This document shows positions 35,326 to 48,357 of a DNA stretch of 64,000 nt, in pieces. The notes under the pieces were generated by a model, which saw only the letters and a list, made by a program, of their open reading frames with translations, was not told where the DNA came from and did not search any database. The translations under genes were made by a program, and so were the position numbers. Numbering within the stretch: position 1 is the first letter of the stretch; each line of letters opens with the position of its first letter. The DNA comes from Emydura subglobosa (taxonomy: Eukaryota; Chordata; Testudines; Chelidae): contig ML680003.1 in the NCBI GenBank assembly GCA_007922225.1, positions 308,723 to 372,722 on the forward strand. The letters run 5' to 3'.

Positions 35326-37487
35326 AACAACCAAGCATCCTCCATCAGGCTTAGCAGAAGGAGCAAGCCAGCCCCTTTATGTGGTAAAACAGTTGTAAAG
35401 CATGGTGGTTATTGCCCAAGGTATCAGTCTCATGGTAGGTCAGAGCTTAGCAGAGAGCACTGAGGGCATTTCCCTGGTTGAAAATGCAGGGGCTAGAACA
35501 TCAGTGGGGGCTGAGGAGCTCATGCACCCCCAGGAAAATTATGGGTGCTCTGCACCCACCAGGGTGATTAGAGCTGTTGGCGTTCTCCTATCAGCTTTTC
35601 TCCAAAGGGCTGCTACGCCTGCAAGCAACAGCTGGCTCACTCAGTCTGCTGCCCGCAGGCTTCCATTACCTTAGCGTGTCCCTGTTCTGCAGAGGCTGAA
35701 TCCTCAGCCCTGTCTGGGGCTGCTGCAGCAGCCAGGGGGGGCAGCAGTCAGGTGCTAACAAGGAGAGTGGGCCAGCCACCTTCTTTTGTTAGCAGCAGCA
35801 ACAAAACAACAACAACAAAAGCCTTGAAGGTGTGTGACAGAAGCACTAGCCCTGGCTGGGTGGGGCATTCTTCAGACTCCCAGCAGCAGAGCAGGTAGTA
35901 GGTGGATGGGGTGTAGTGGTGACCCTGGCCAGGCAGAAGCCCCAGCGAGCCCCCCAGCCACGTGGGGAGAGTCTAGAGCCCTGGGGGGCAAAAGCCCCAA
36001 TGCCTCTAACTGGCTGGGGAAGCGGGAGAGAGGGATCCAGCACTGCTCTTCAGGGAAGCATGGATCCTGTATTTAACACTGAACCACAGTAACGTGTTGC
36101 TGTTGTGTGCTCAGCCCTGGCATTGTTTGGTTGCACCCTGCTATGAACCTTGCACTGATCACTGCATGTGCCCAAAAAGTAGCACATTTTTCAATCACTT
36201 TTTAAAGTAGCACTTGGTAATTTGACCAAACTGACATTGCTGAACAGTAATACCAGAAGTCCAAAGAAGTGTGTGGGGGTGTGTGTCTGACTGAGTGTGT
36301 CAGCACGCTGTCTCTTTAAGCAGAGCACTCACCAGTCTGGCCCTGTGAAGGCTCATCCAGACAGCAGCTGGTAGCAGTCACTCCTGAGCCAGAGGCTGGT
36401 GCACAGACAGGCCCTGTCCCTCACCCCAGCTCAGTGGACAGGTACACTGGTGAGGGGAAAGGGGTACCCTGACATCAACCCCGCCCCAGCTCTGCACAGA
36501 TCAGAAGGCTCTGGACCTGGATCAGTTTAACTCTCTTAATTGCTGCTGCATCTAGCTTATCCCTGTCTGCATGGAGCTGACCCAACCCCACTGGCCCCAG
36601 CAGAACCAGAGCAGGTGTGGGGGTCATAAATTCCAGGTCCAGCTGCCTGTGCCTGGGGAAGACATGGGGGGAGGGGCAGTATAACGGGACCAGATGGGAC
36701 ATCTGGTTCCAACAGAAGCCTAGCACAGCAACTCAGGTGGTAGAGGGGATGCTCCTGAGCCAGCCTCTGCTATACCCCGTCCTCCTCCATTTATCCGGCC
36801 CAACTATTCTAGACTCCTCAGTCCCCCTGCACTACTCCATTAGACCCTAATCCTCCTGCCAGGGTGTGGGAGGACCCCAATACTTGCTGGAAATAAATGA
36901 AGGCCTTACAGGCAAGGCAGGGATTAATCCAGAACCCAGCATGATCATTCTGATCTTGCTCCTACCTGGTGTAAATCAGGAGTGACTCCACTTGTGTCAC
37001 TGGGGCTGATTCCACTCTCACTCAGCCTGGTATCAATCAGGCATGATTTCACTTGCATCAGGGCCGTGACAACAGCACCAGCCCACTGGGCCATCTCTGG
37101 AGTTGATGAGTGGCTCACATTCTGAACTCACCTTGGATTTGGAAGCAGCTTTGGCCTGGGAACGTGATGCAAATGCCACTAGATGTGACTAGGACCGGGG
37201 GAGGGGAGGTTGATTTCACTCTATTCTGTAGGCCCTTCATCACTTTTGTTCTCCCATACCCCATTCCACCTGCCTCACAGCTGTGTCACAGACCTCCCAC
37301 TTGGGATCCCTCCACTCCTTCATCACCACCATCCACCACCAGAGTCCCCAAACATCAGAAGCTCTTCCAGGTGAGACAGACCCCAGCTTAGCTCTTGGGG
37401 TTAAGAGAGGAGAGGGAGGGGCCATGGAGTGGAGTAGAGAATGGGATTGGGGTTCAGGACTCCTGAATTCTATTTGCTGCTCTGGTT

Positions 37488-37655
37488 GGGGAGTGGGGTC
37501 TAGTGGTTAGAGCAGGGAGCTGGGAGTCAGGATTCCAGGGCTTTATTCCCTGCTCTACCATGGATGCAGGGTATAGCCTTGTGGGGAGGGAATTCAAATA
37601 CCTTTTGCTCTGTGCCTCAGTTTCCCTGCCCATTAAATGGAGATGATAGCTACAT
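37488..37655 (+). repeat. tRNA-derived SINE (MIR/CORE-like)
   Basis: tctagtggttagagcaggga resembles a tRNA A box, ggattccagggct a B box, and the 3' part has ctgtgcctcagtttccctgc...taaatggagatgat, the conserved MIR-like tail. Confidence 0.65.
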
Positions 37656-38094
37656 GGTGCAGCGTGAGTGCAGAGTAGGGGCAGGGTCTTGGGGTCAGGA
37701 CAGGGGTGGGACCTTCGAGTGGAACAGATGTGGGGTCTTGGGGGGCAGGGTAGGGCACCTCTCAGCAAAACCAAAAGTCAGCACCTATGCATTGGTTTAC
37801 AGGCAGCCTTTGTGTGTAGGAGGCGGAAAGTCAGGGGAAGCAGTTGTGACGCTGAGCAGAAGCAGAATGAGAAAGCTTCTTGAGCATAGCGTTCACTGGC
37901 AGGGCTGATGTGGGGATTTCTGAGCCACGAAACTGCCTGAGGCTGTGTGATTCCTACAGTGTTCATGGAAACAGGACTTTGTAAATAACCATGACAGTGC
38001 CAAAAATAGACCTGACTTGGATCATTGATTTCTCCTGCCATCTTATCCTAGTGACCAGGAGCCTAGATCTGATGTTCCTCCCTTTGTATATTTA

Positions 38095-38212
38095 AATTGC
38101 AAGCTTTTTGGTAGCAGGGACTGTTTCTCACTATGGACTGTGCAGCTCCTGATGCAACGGGGCCCTGATCTCAGCTGGAGCAGGGACTGTAAGTTCTACA
38201 AATAAATGAACT
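38095..38212 (-). repeat. Interspersed repeat, gtgctgtacaaa family (reverse)
   Basis: tagcagggactgtttctcac, tgtgcagctcctgatgcaac and ggggccctgatctcagctgg then an ataaat end: opposite orientation of the family at 8.8 and 62.95 kb. Confidence 0.5.
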
Positions 38213-38264
38213 GTACCAAGAAACTCTCAGTGCTTTGAGATGTAGAGACATGATATCGGAGGCC

Positions 38265-38745
38265 TGTGGTCACACTTTAAGAAAGATGTGGACAAATTGG
38301 ACAGAGTCCTGAAGAGAGACAAAAAATATGGGTAGTTTGGAAAACATGACCTATGGGGAGAGGTTGAAAGAATTGGGCATGTTTAGTCTAGAGAAGAGAC
38401 GGTTGAGTGGGACATGATGATAGTCTGCTAATATGTAAAGGGTTCTTATAAAGAGGGCTGTGATCAATTGTTCTCCCTGTTCCCCGAAGGTAGGATAAGA
38501 AATCTGCTGAGTCTGCAGCAAGGGAGATTTAGGTGGGATATTAGGAGAAAAAACTTCTAACTCTAAGGATAGTTAAGCTTTGAAACAGGCTTCTGAGGGA
38601 GGTTGTGGAGTCTCCATCACTGGAGGTTTTTAAGAACAATTTAGCCCAACACTTTAGGTTTACTTGGTCCTGCCTCAGTGCAGGGGGATGGACTAGATGA
38701 CCTCTCACGGTCCTTTGCAGCCCAATATTTGTATGATATCATGAC
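38265..38745 (+). mobile_element. CR1 LINE 3' fragment
   Basis: ctttaagaaagatgtggaca, catgacctatggggagaggt, tgtttagtctagagaagaga and the tail tggactagatgacctctcac...ttgtatgatatcatga identify CR1. Frameshifted throughout. Confidence 0.88.
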
Positions 38746-39319
38746 AGTGTTGCCATTTCTTGTGATAGTTGGTGTTTTTCTTAAATCCCCTGCTTTTGGA
38801 GTCCTGTGGTTTCATGAGAATCTCAGCTTTAATTAAAAAAACAAAGGGGTGGGGGAGTTTTTATCCCTTGTGATGACAGAGAAAAGCTTGAAAATGCAAT
38901 GCTTACAGGCTGTTAAAACCAGTGGGCAAATGGAAAAAATAAACATACATTAATTATTTTTTTTTAAATGTCATGATCTTTAAGCCAATCCAGTATTTTT
39001 GGGGGGCCTGGCTCATGATTTTAACTGCTTGGGGTTGGTGATGTGATTAAAATTGACCAAAGATTAATAAGACTTAGAAAGGATCCAGCAACCCTATTAA
39101 GCTTCCATGGCTCCTGTTTATTTCCATTTGTCTCTTCCTCTATTAATTCATTCCCCAGCTCTGCCGTTTCCTTTGCAGATGTAGACACTATTGCCAGATC
39201 CTCAAATGAACAGTGACATTGAAGAAGCTGTTTAAGACTTTTGTGTATTACAAAAATACAGGCCAAATCAAGCGAAAGACTCTCAGATTGGTGGCACAGG
39301 ACAAATTGGCCACTTGGAA

Positions 39320-40000
39320 CAGCCTCTATTTACACTGGCGAGAATAAAACTATGTGCTTGTCTTAAATTATTATCACTTCCCTGAGATAGCCTTACTAGA
39401 CATACTACAGCTACACAGGTGATTGTGCATCTCAAATCCATTTTTTCTAGACATGGTATATCTAACATAGTGATGTCTGACAATTGGCTACGGTTTAGTG
39501 GGCATAAGTTTAAACAGTTCACAGAGAAGTACAGGTTTAGACATGTAACCACTAGTCCTCGTTATCCCCAAACCTACAGATTGGCAGAAAATGGTTTCAA
39601 AATAATAAAGTGAATACTGGAAAAGGCTGCAGAGTCAGACTCTGTTAAATTGCAGAACAGCGCCACTGAACCATGGGCTATCACCTGCAGATATTTTGTT
39701 CACCAAAAAAGCTGCAAACTAGAATGTCTGCACTGTTAGAAACTGATGTCAGAGTCACTGGGGCTTTTCAAGATCTATAAAGAGATAGATAAGGCAAAGC
39801 AAAAAACTGAAGATGATTTGGGGTCCCAGGAGCTGCTACCACTTCTTAAAAATGATGCTGCGGGTGTCTATGATGGGAAACAATGGTCGCAAATAGCAAT
39901 GGAGTCACAAGAGGTTTCCCTATGGTTGTCATGCCAGATGGACCCATACTATGGAATTGCTGCCTCTTAACAGCTGTAGAGCTGATACTCCAGGGGAGAC
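39320..40000 (+). mobile_element. Ty3/gypsy retrotransposon integrase remnant
   Basis: A frame reads HLKSIFSRHGISNIVMSDN then YRFRHVTTSPRYPQTYRLAE, the integrase core pattern I--L---F-RHG-P----SDNG and HVTSSP-YPQ-NG-AE. The Asp of SDN and the Glu of AE are still visible. The frame ends at a stop near 39611; following sequence continues the element in other frames. Inactive. Confidence 0.72.
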
Positions 40001-41019
40001 CTGTGGGTCTAAAGGACAGCACAAGGTACCTCAGAGACTAGTTGAACATTGTTAGTAATTGTTTTATATTCCTGTTGGGTTTTTATAGGTATTATTAAGT
40101 TTTGCTTAGAAGGAGAGAAGTGGTACTGTGGGGGTGGGGTGTGTGTGCATGTTTAAGTGTTGAGCTTCTCAGACAGAGAGTCTGGGTATGGCAATAGGAA
40201 GTGCAATGGGTCATCATCGTATGGAGGATTTCTGCTTCCACGTGTCCAGATGGCTGACTTGGACCCTGCAAATACTCTTATCCTCATGGCCTTCGCTTCA
40301 GCCTCATGTAAAGTTACAAATATCCACTCCGCTCTACTGTCTACAGCTGTGGGCACACAATGAAATCTATGGTCCCGTCCAGCCCCTGTTGCCTTCCCAT
40401 CCTGCCCTCAGTGACCCCATGCAGTCCCGTCGCCATCCATGGTTTTGCACAACTGTAACTCGCTGCAGTTTACTATATAATTCTGTGGCTGATGCCGGAG
40501 CCTGAATTGAATCAATGCCTCTCCCAGAGCTGGGCTTACTCCACAGGAAGGTGAAAGCACTGACAAGTTAGCTGAGCCTCTGAAATCAGTAAATGTGACT
40601 TGGATACATACAGGGAGCAGATCTGCTGAGCAAGATAGGACCGTTTTCTAGTCATTTTTTTCAGAGAGGAATTGCCTCTAAAGCATCTAAGCCTGCTGTA
40701 GAAGCTGAAGATAGAAAAATGCACCCGCTGGAGATACAAGTAATTGCACCCTTCCATTGTTTTTTCAGACAAATGCAGAAGCCAGCTGTACTGAAGATCA
40801 TGCACAGAGATCACAGAGTAGTTACAGGAAGGACTGAGCTCTGATAGTTGCTAATATCATCAGTAACACCTGTTGGTAGTTATGCCACCGAATTACCACA
40901 GGGATCATTGATCAGAGAGAGTTTCCTGCTAGAATCTCTGTCAGTTTCTTATTCATACGTCTGCAAAGACAAAAAATTGGTCTCTGTTACATGGCTGTGA
41001 ATCCTGACTGGTTGGTAAG

Positions 41020-41082
41020 TGGAAACATAGGAATGTCCAGCCCAGATCGGACCAGCGGTCCATCTAGTCGGTGTTCAGGCCG
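41020..41082 (-). mobile_element. CR1 LINE 3' end, reverse strand
   Basis: aaacataggaatgtccagcc, gatcggaccagcggtccatc: reverse of the ggtctgacccagtatggcca-type CR1 end. Confidence 0.65.
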
Positions 41083-42484
41083 GGAAGTTTCAGAGAAAGA
41101 AGCATGAACTCAGCCCCTAGTGGACAGTTTTGGAATTCCCTCTCTTGCTAGTTGAGTCAGTGTGCTAGTTTTGAACACCCAGCACACTCTACTGAGGTAG
41201 GTCAGCATTGTCAATCCTATTTTATGGGTGGGAGAACTGAGACATAAAGGATTAAGACCCACATCCTCAAAAGTATTCAGGAATCCGTGGCAGAACTGCA
41301 AACTGAACTTAGATCTCTCTGAGTCTTGAGTGCCTTATCCAGACTTTACAGATGATAGTCGGTCAAGTTGAAGCTGTCAGGCTACACAATTGTTGTTTAA
41401 TTAAACTTTCTGGTGATTTTTGTGTGTGAAACTTTTAATCAAGAAGGTTTTGTTTTATCGTATTTTGTTTTTGACATAAGAAAATGTCACAAATGTTTTT
41501 TTTTAAATGTAAGATTAGCATTAATAGTTAATAAATAGTTAAGGAAATAGTTAAATCCCACCATTTGATTAAGCTGATAAAAATAATTTTTAAAATATTT
41601 CTTATTTCAAAAGTGGAAAATATTTTTATTTAAATGACAAATGGGATACAAGGAGAGAGGAGCAAAGAGGGAGCGAGAAAGAAAACAAATTTGTTAAAAA
41701 CATACAGTTTTTTAACAAAATGAAACAAAAAATAATTTCCCAAGTTTTGCAATTTTTTAAAATTGTCTTTCATTTTTTTGGACCTGCTCTAATTTCTGCA
41801 CTTTATGATGCAGAATGTTTATCCTGCGAGCTTGAGCAAAATCAACCAGAAAAACACATGGTTGCATTAACATATTTTGCCCTTTTCTATTCCCCCCATT
41901 TCTCCTCCCCAATCGTCTGTCATGGAATTTAAAGGAAAAAAATCTTGTATGTGGAGGCATCTCCTTCACATGTCACAGCGACTTCAGGCTGATGGTGTTA
42001 GGGGTTCTGTCCTGCAGGGAGCAGGGTGGGGGGTTTAGTAGGGGGCACTCTCCCTTTGCAATCAGTGCTGACCCCAATGCCCCAGCGCTGTGCTAGGAGG
42101 TGCTGTGCTGCAAGGAGTGGGATGGGAACATAGCAGGGGCAGGCTCTCCCCAGGTAATCAATCAATGGTCAGTAGGGGACACAGTGCTTCCCTGCTTGGC
42201 TGTATCTGCTCAGTAAATGGTGCTTTCCCCTGCGTCGGAACAGACGTGTCTGACACACCAACTAACGGCCACATGGAATCCATCACGGAGCCCACAGTAT
42301 TTGGAGGCAGATCCATCTGTTGCTGCCATGCAGTGGCCAGACTGAGACTCAGACTGGTGTCAGTCAAGGATATGCTTGCACGAAGAACCCTACGCAGGGC
42401 TGCCAGGATGGGAAAAGAGAAGGGGGGGACGGCTGAAGTCAATGGGAGTTACAGTTCCTCAGCACCAACAAGGATCCCCTAAAT

Positions 42485-42940
42485 CAATGGTTCCCAACCT
42501 GGGGGGTGGGACTCCTGTTGGAGGGAGTGGGGGGGGGTGCCAAAGATTACAGGAGGTCCATGAGCAGAGGTGCAGCCCCCCCGCCCCCAGGGAGGAGCAG
42601 CCTAGAGCTCTGCTCCAGTCAGAGCAGAGGGGCAGCCCCATGCTGGTGGAGGCCTGGAGCAGCCCCAGCCACCCACCAGGGCTGCTTCCATTACCCTCAC
42701 TCCATGAGGGATGGGAAGAGGCGGGGCCATGGGGCTGCACCAGGGAAGACTTCGCTTCTTACCAGGTAAGTTATTTTTTATTATTATTTATGTATTTTAG
42801 TGTTATAATGATAATAATAATAATATGTGTTTATAGGGGTTATCTATGCTCATGGCCAGTGAAGGCGGGTGTGAGGGGGGGCGTGTGAGTTACCATGTGT
42901 TAACAAATGCAGCTTTCACTCAAAAAGGTGGGAGCCACTG
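42485..42940. mobile_element. hAT-type non-autonomous element with perfect 8-bp duplication
   Basis: Begins caatggttcccaacct and ends aggtgggagccactg (imperfect inverse repeats). Flanks 42477-42484 and 42941-42948 are both ccctaaat. 456 bases, GC-rich left half, AT-rich right half, no transposase. Open frames crossing it are chance. Confidence 0.88.
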
Positions 42941-44065
42941 CCCTAAATCTTTCATCCAACTCCCATCCAAAGGCCCTGTGTAATCATCCTCCCACCCAGC
43001 CATAAACCTATCCCACAGCAGGATGGTTCTGTGTAACAGGGAGCTGCAGCCTGAAGGAGCCCTCCTAAGCCCTATTTGCTGTGAAAGCACATCTGACACC
43101 TTTTGCAAGCAGCAGAACAATGAGATCACACAGGAAAGGCAGGCTAAAGGTCAGAGGCAGCTCAGGCAATGTCTGTTACGCCATTGAGGCGTCTGAAGTA
43201 GAGACTTTCCAGTAAAGAAGGCAGGCTTCACACCAAATTACATAAAAATAGTGCACAGTAGTGGCAAAGCTGAGGGCTAGCTTCCCCTCAAAGTAAAAAG
43301 GGTGGTGCAAAATCAAAGGGTTTTGTTGGTATGGTTTGTTTATTTGCAGAACTTACACAAGCCTGGGCCCGGGACTTAACAGTTGTCTCTCAGCCTCACT
43401 GATGAGCTGGCAACATATGGGCTAATGAATGAGCCCATTTGGATGTAATGGGGCTTAATAAGAAACCAAGCCCAGCTGTGGTGGAAAAACAGCCAGAGCC
43501 CTACTTAACTAGAACTGGGAAGTCAGTAGAGGAGGAAGATGCTGGAGAAAGGAGCAAAGGGGATTCCCCTTAGGAAAAGCCTCAGGAAGTCAAACAGAGA
43601 GACCCACATGATGTAGAATTGGCTCCTGTGGGGTAGCCCTGAGTACGGCCTCACATCGGGGAAGAGAAGAGAGGCCCAGGAGGGTGGGAGAGCAGTTGAT
43701 GTGGAATTTGGACTTCCAGTGGGGAAAAACCTGGGGAGTCAGTGCTCTGACAAGAGTGAAGAAAACTGAGAGAAGTCCCGGAGGGATGAAGGACCTTTTG
43801 TGTATGTCAGCTGGGATACTGATGTCACTTGGCCGGAGGCGAACACTCACAGGGTGAGTTGGGAGAACATGCAAGCTTAGAAAGGCCATTACACATCTGT
43901 GGGAGAGCCCAGTGGTGGGGTACCAGACATGAGGACCCTATGCAGCCCTGGGACCAGAGATAAAGGGGCACCCACAAAGCAAAGAAATGCTCTTGCAGTC
44001 CTGTTTCTTAAACAAAAGAGGTTGCTAACAGTTCACAGACAACCCTTGCAGAAACATCTGCTAAG

Positions 44066-44322
44066 AGTATGTCTACACTGCAAAAAAGGTGTCTTTTAAC
44101 TCACAATAGCTAACGGATTAAAACAGCACTGAAGATACAGCAACATGAGTTTTAACTCAGGTTAGCAGCTCAAGTTCCACCCCAGACTCTTCTATAGGCT
44201 TTGATTTGAGCAGCTAACCTGAGTTAAAAGTCGAGTTGATGTGTCTTCACTTGCTATTTTAATCTGAGTTAGGTAACCCATGTTAAGAATACACCTTTTA
44301 TTTTTCAGTGTAGACATACCCT
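44066..44322. mobile_element. Short hAT-like palindromic element
   Basis: Ends agtatgtctacactgcaaaa and ttttcagtgtagacatacc are inverse repeats; the inner ggtgtctttt/aacacctttt and ctcaggttagcagct/agctaacctgag pairs extend the palindrome. A related diverged element follows at about 44345-44540. Confidence 0.65.
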
Positions 44323-44869
44323 AAAGCCCTGTCACCAAGAAGCAGCTCTTTCTTGGAGTTTGTCTTCACTGCAAAATCAACTCAAGTTATAACTCAAATG
44401 CTGCCCCTAAACTAAGTCCTGTCCACACACAAAACCCCTTAATTCAAGTGTAGTGTTACTTTTACCTCAGGTTGTTGTCCCATCAGGGAGTACAGGTTAA
44501 AACTTGAGCGAGCACAGCTGCTAACCCAGCTGCTCTGTAGTGTGGACACAGGATAGCACAACTTCAATGCCACTAGTCCTCCAATGCCTTCCCAGAATTC
44601 CCCTGTGTGCCCCCAAAAGGACAGACATTCTCCAACAATTCACTGGGAAAGAATTCAGAGCAGCTCAGCCCAGTGCAGAGCCATGGGATACATCTTGAGA
44701 AGTGCTAGTACCACAGTCAGGTAATGACAACGCCTTAGTGGACACAGCAACATGAATGTTATTTTTGCAGCAGGGACATTCTCACTCAAGCTAGGCTGAT
44801 TCAAGAGTAGAGCTCTGTGGCCTACTGATTTCTTAGTTCACTGGCACTCCCGAACTATCAGGAAAAAAA

Positions 44870-45200
44870 TTAGTTTCAGATCAACCTGAAATGAAAATTT
44901 TCAGCGCACCAAAAAGACAGAAAAAATTCATGTTGGGGGTCAAACAAAATGGTTCATTTGACCCACAATGAAATGCTTTTGTTTTGATTTTGAGCTTTTA
45001 TTTTATTTTGAAAGAAACTGAAGGAAATTTCAAAATGGAAAGTTGTTTCAAATCAAAATGGTTTAATTTTTTCAGAATTCCTTTTTTTTAACTGAAACAA
45101 TTTGGTAAATTCAGCATGAATGCACGGAATGTTTCAGTCAATCCAAAGCTGCATTTTTTCACCCCCAAAAAAGTTTCAGTTGAAAATTTCCCCCCCCTCT
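44870..45200. repeat. AT-rich interspersed repeat
   Basis: AT-rich, with tttcagatcaacctgaaatg on the left and gtttcagttgaaaatttccc on the right; same character as the 52.2 kb family. Confidence 0.4.
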
Positions 45201-45824
45201 ATTTGAGAGGAGTCACTCCTGTGCAGGACACATGAATCAGCTCTGCAGTGATGATGTAACCTGTGGACTCTTGCACGAATCTAATGTCTTAAACACCTCT
45301 GTGGTCCTTTTCCTTCCTTGGTGCCTTGATTTTACACCTGATAAGTGACCCTGTGAAAGCTGCTCATCTAAGATGGCCTCAAGAGATGGCCTGGTTACTA
45401 GTCCTCCTACTGTGCACACAGGAATCTCAGAAGTTCACACCTTTTGCCATCATCGTACTCTGTGACTTCAGCATTCCTGCCCAAGAAAAGTACTTTTATT
45501 GAGGCAGCTGACACCAGACTTGTCTCAACAAGTCAGCAACACACAGGAAATATATATAAATGGGTTTTTTTGGGTAGGAGAACGAATCAGAACTTATTGG
45601 TTAATGACAGACGGTGCTGAATATGGAAGAATCTGCTATTTATTTTTGAAAACACATGTGTATGTGAGTTTATTGCTCACAGAAGTTGAGACAGCTGACA
45701 CACTGTTCAGTTATGAAAGGAGACCTTTTGGCAAAGTCCCTGCAGTGTTTCAGAGAAAAAAACAGTGACACTAAGAACATCATAAGGGTTGTGGTGGAAA
45801 TCAACTCCACATATGACACTGTGG

Positions 45825-45955
45825 CTGAGAGGGCTAAAGACAGCCTTGGATGTATCAGGAGAATATCAAGGAGGACTAGGTGTTACATCTGTATACAACA
45901 TTAATGAGACCATTACCAGAGAGTCTGTTCAATTCTGGTGTCAACTCTGAAGATC
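45825..45955 (+). mobile_element. CR1 LINE fragment
   Basis: A frame with LGCIRRISRR matches the CR1 motif [11 protein letters not shown] of the 19.9 kb copy, followed by caattctggtgt. Confidence 0.5.
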
Positions 45956-47446
45956 TTGGCAGGGTTGCTGGGGAGAATTGAATCTGGGATTCTCTCAAAT
46001 TTATAAGACCTGAAGTTTTGTTGCCTGAGCTAAAGGACAACTCTGTTAACCCAGGGGCAGTCACAGACTCAAAAACCGCTAAACCTCGTTCAGCCACTAG
46101 AGGGGGACAACAAGGCACACTGGGTTAACCTGCTTTGCACTTTATTTGGCTAGTCAACATCTTTCTATAGATATGTTCTTTTTCCAGTGGAAAAGGGATT
46201 ATGTGAAAAATAAATTTTCTTTCAATACAAATCATTTTAATTAAAACTGGATTTTCATTGAAAAACAAATTTAAAATTCAGTTTAAAACCAAAAAAATAT
46301 TATTTTTTCAATTTTTTTATTTGTTTTTGTTAACAGAGCCATTCCTTTATAACATAAACCTTATAATACTTGTTTTACAACTTAAATAAAGATACTTAGT
46401 ATTATACCCAAATACACAATTAGAAATTGGCCTATGAAAGTCCCTAAAGCTGCATTCACAAGATCTGCTACCAGTCACTTTTTTCAGCTTTGTGATCTTG
46501 ATCACAAATTGTGGTTTGATGCTTCTTTGTCTTCCTCTTTTGTCTTTTCAGTTACTTGCATCAGTTAAAGTCCTTCATCTCACGTTTAGGTCCAAACTTC
46601 TGTTTTTCTTGCATTTTAGTTGTGTAACCTATGTATTAGCTGTCCTATCAAAATTCTGCATAATATTAAACTTTTCTCCATCTTCCTCCAAACACATACA
46701 CGCACGCACATTAAGAAAAGTGTCAATGAAGATTAAAAATGTCTCATTTTCACCAATTATTATCATGGAGAGGAAGGGGGGGACATTTGCTGACTAACTG
46801 TATGTAAAAGGTTAACTCAAAAGTATATATTTTGCCTTCTGTGTTTGAAAAGCTGCTTCATTGAAATACATGCAGACAATATCTTTTCAACCTTACCCGT
46901 AGTTCTTCATTTCTTTCTCCTTCTGATATTGTTTCTGGTGGTGGGTTTTTGGTCTGTGTGCCTTTATGAATTGGTCATGTTTACCAGGTCATGCTGTGAC
47001 AACGGACGCACTATCTTTGAAAATAATAATTGATTTTACTTTAAAACGGTCTGTAAAACTCTTCTGTGAAATAATCACTTTGATTTAAATCAGTCTGCTC
47101 TTATTGCAGGAGTAGTTCTGAATGCTCAAGAGACAAGAAACTCTTCTTTCTCCATAAAAACTGGAAAATACTTTGACAATGAAGTTACAATTGGCATTTG
47201 GCAGATTACGTATTTGCACCTTTTAACCCCTGTCAAGCATTTGGGGGAATATAGTGGTTTGTGCAAAAGAAGCAACAAAATATTTAGACTATTTGGTGTC
47301 TGACCACCACAGGGGTAGGTCGAGTTATTTTCTGTATAGGTTTGATACGTGTTCAGGTCAAAGCCACAAATATCTGGGTAGTAGCTGAGCAAATATGAGG
47401 GCTGAGGTTGCTGCAATGGAACAAAAGATAAACTTCCGCAGCCGTT

Positions 47447-47464
47447 TATATATATATATATATA
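47447..47464. repeat. (TA)n microsatellite
   Basis: About nine TA units. Confidence 0.85.
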
Positions 47465-47529
47465 AAACAACAAGCCAATCAACATTGTTTATGTGCATTT
47501 TGGTAGCATTAACAGATCACTACTGAAAT

Positions 47530-47770
47530 CAGGCCTCCATTGTACTGGACACTGTAAAAATATATAGTAAGAGAAAGCCCTTGCCCCAAAAAGTTCCATT
47601 CTAAATGGGCGGGAGAAATGAAGGGCTATTATCCCTATTGTTCAGATGGAGAAGTGATCCCAAAAATTTAAGTGACTTGCTCAAGGTCACTCAGTGAGTG
47701 TGTGTGACAGAGGTGGGCATTGAACCCCACAGCTCACAAGCCCTAGGCTTGGGACTTAATCACAAGAGCA
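47530..47770 (+). repeat. L2/MIR-like repeat
   Basis: actggacactgtaaaaatat, agtaagagaaagcccttgcc, ctattatccctattgttcag and gtgacttgctcaaggtcact: classic 3' sequence of ancient L2/MIR-type repeats. Confidence 0.65.
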
Positions 47771-48345
47771 TCCTTGCTCACTAAGGTTTGCAGATACATA
47801 CACCCCATTCCCCTGCCAACTCTATACCTACTGGCCTGGTCCCTCTGTACTGGGAACTCCATGAAACTTGTGCACAGATCCTTGACTTTCAAATTAAACA
47901 TCCCCTAGCAAAATGCAGCATAGTAGCCTCTGGGACAAAGACAGGAAAGGGGAAATCCAGCCATGATCTGCCAGTTACCCAACACCGTCTCTTTTCACAG
48001 GAAGCATCAGTACAAGAGTTTGACTATCCCAAAGCTGTTGGAAAGGGAGGGGAACAGGTCAGGATTACACACAACTTCTCCCTGCAAGCTTGGGAAATAA
48101 TATAATTTAATTTCCTCACTCTTTCTCCATTTTATGCAACAAAAAATGTTGGTCCCCTCTAGCTCACAGAGCTGCTGTTTACAGGAAAACCTGGGGGTGT
48201 TTATAAATCAACCAATTTGATGCATCCCACCTCTGCAAGTGCAATTGCCTTCAAGACTACACGATTGGTTCAGGCATTAGCCTTAAGCGATGAAGGAAAT
48301 CCACAGAGCAGTGATAGGAAAGAAATGCAGCAGCTTCTGATAGAT

Positions 48346-48357
48346 GACACTTCCTGG
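48346..48357 (-). promoter_or_regulatory. ETS-type binding site upstream of gene B start
   Basis: About 100 bases before the chosen ATG the sequence gacacttcctgg reads CCAGGAAGTGTC on the other strand, a good ETS-family core. ETS factors drive many lymphoid promoters. A reverse CCAAT (attgg) lies near 48262-48268. No TATA box is evident. Motif-level inference only. Confidence 0.25.

Noticed and set aside
42376..42888. 170-residue open frame
   Set aside because: It runs across the left boundary of a hAT-type element with perfect target duplication, so the frame is an artefact of the GC-rich repeat.
44066..44340. Target duplication around the short palindromic element
   Set aside because: Flanks only resemble each other loosely (ctaag / ctaaag), so the insertion boundary could not be confirmed.
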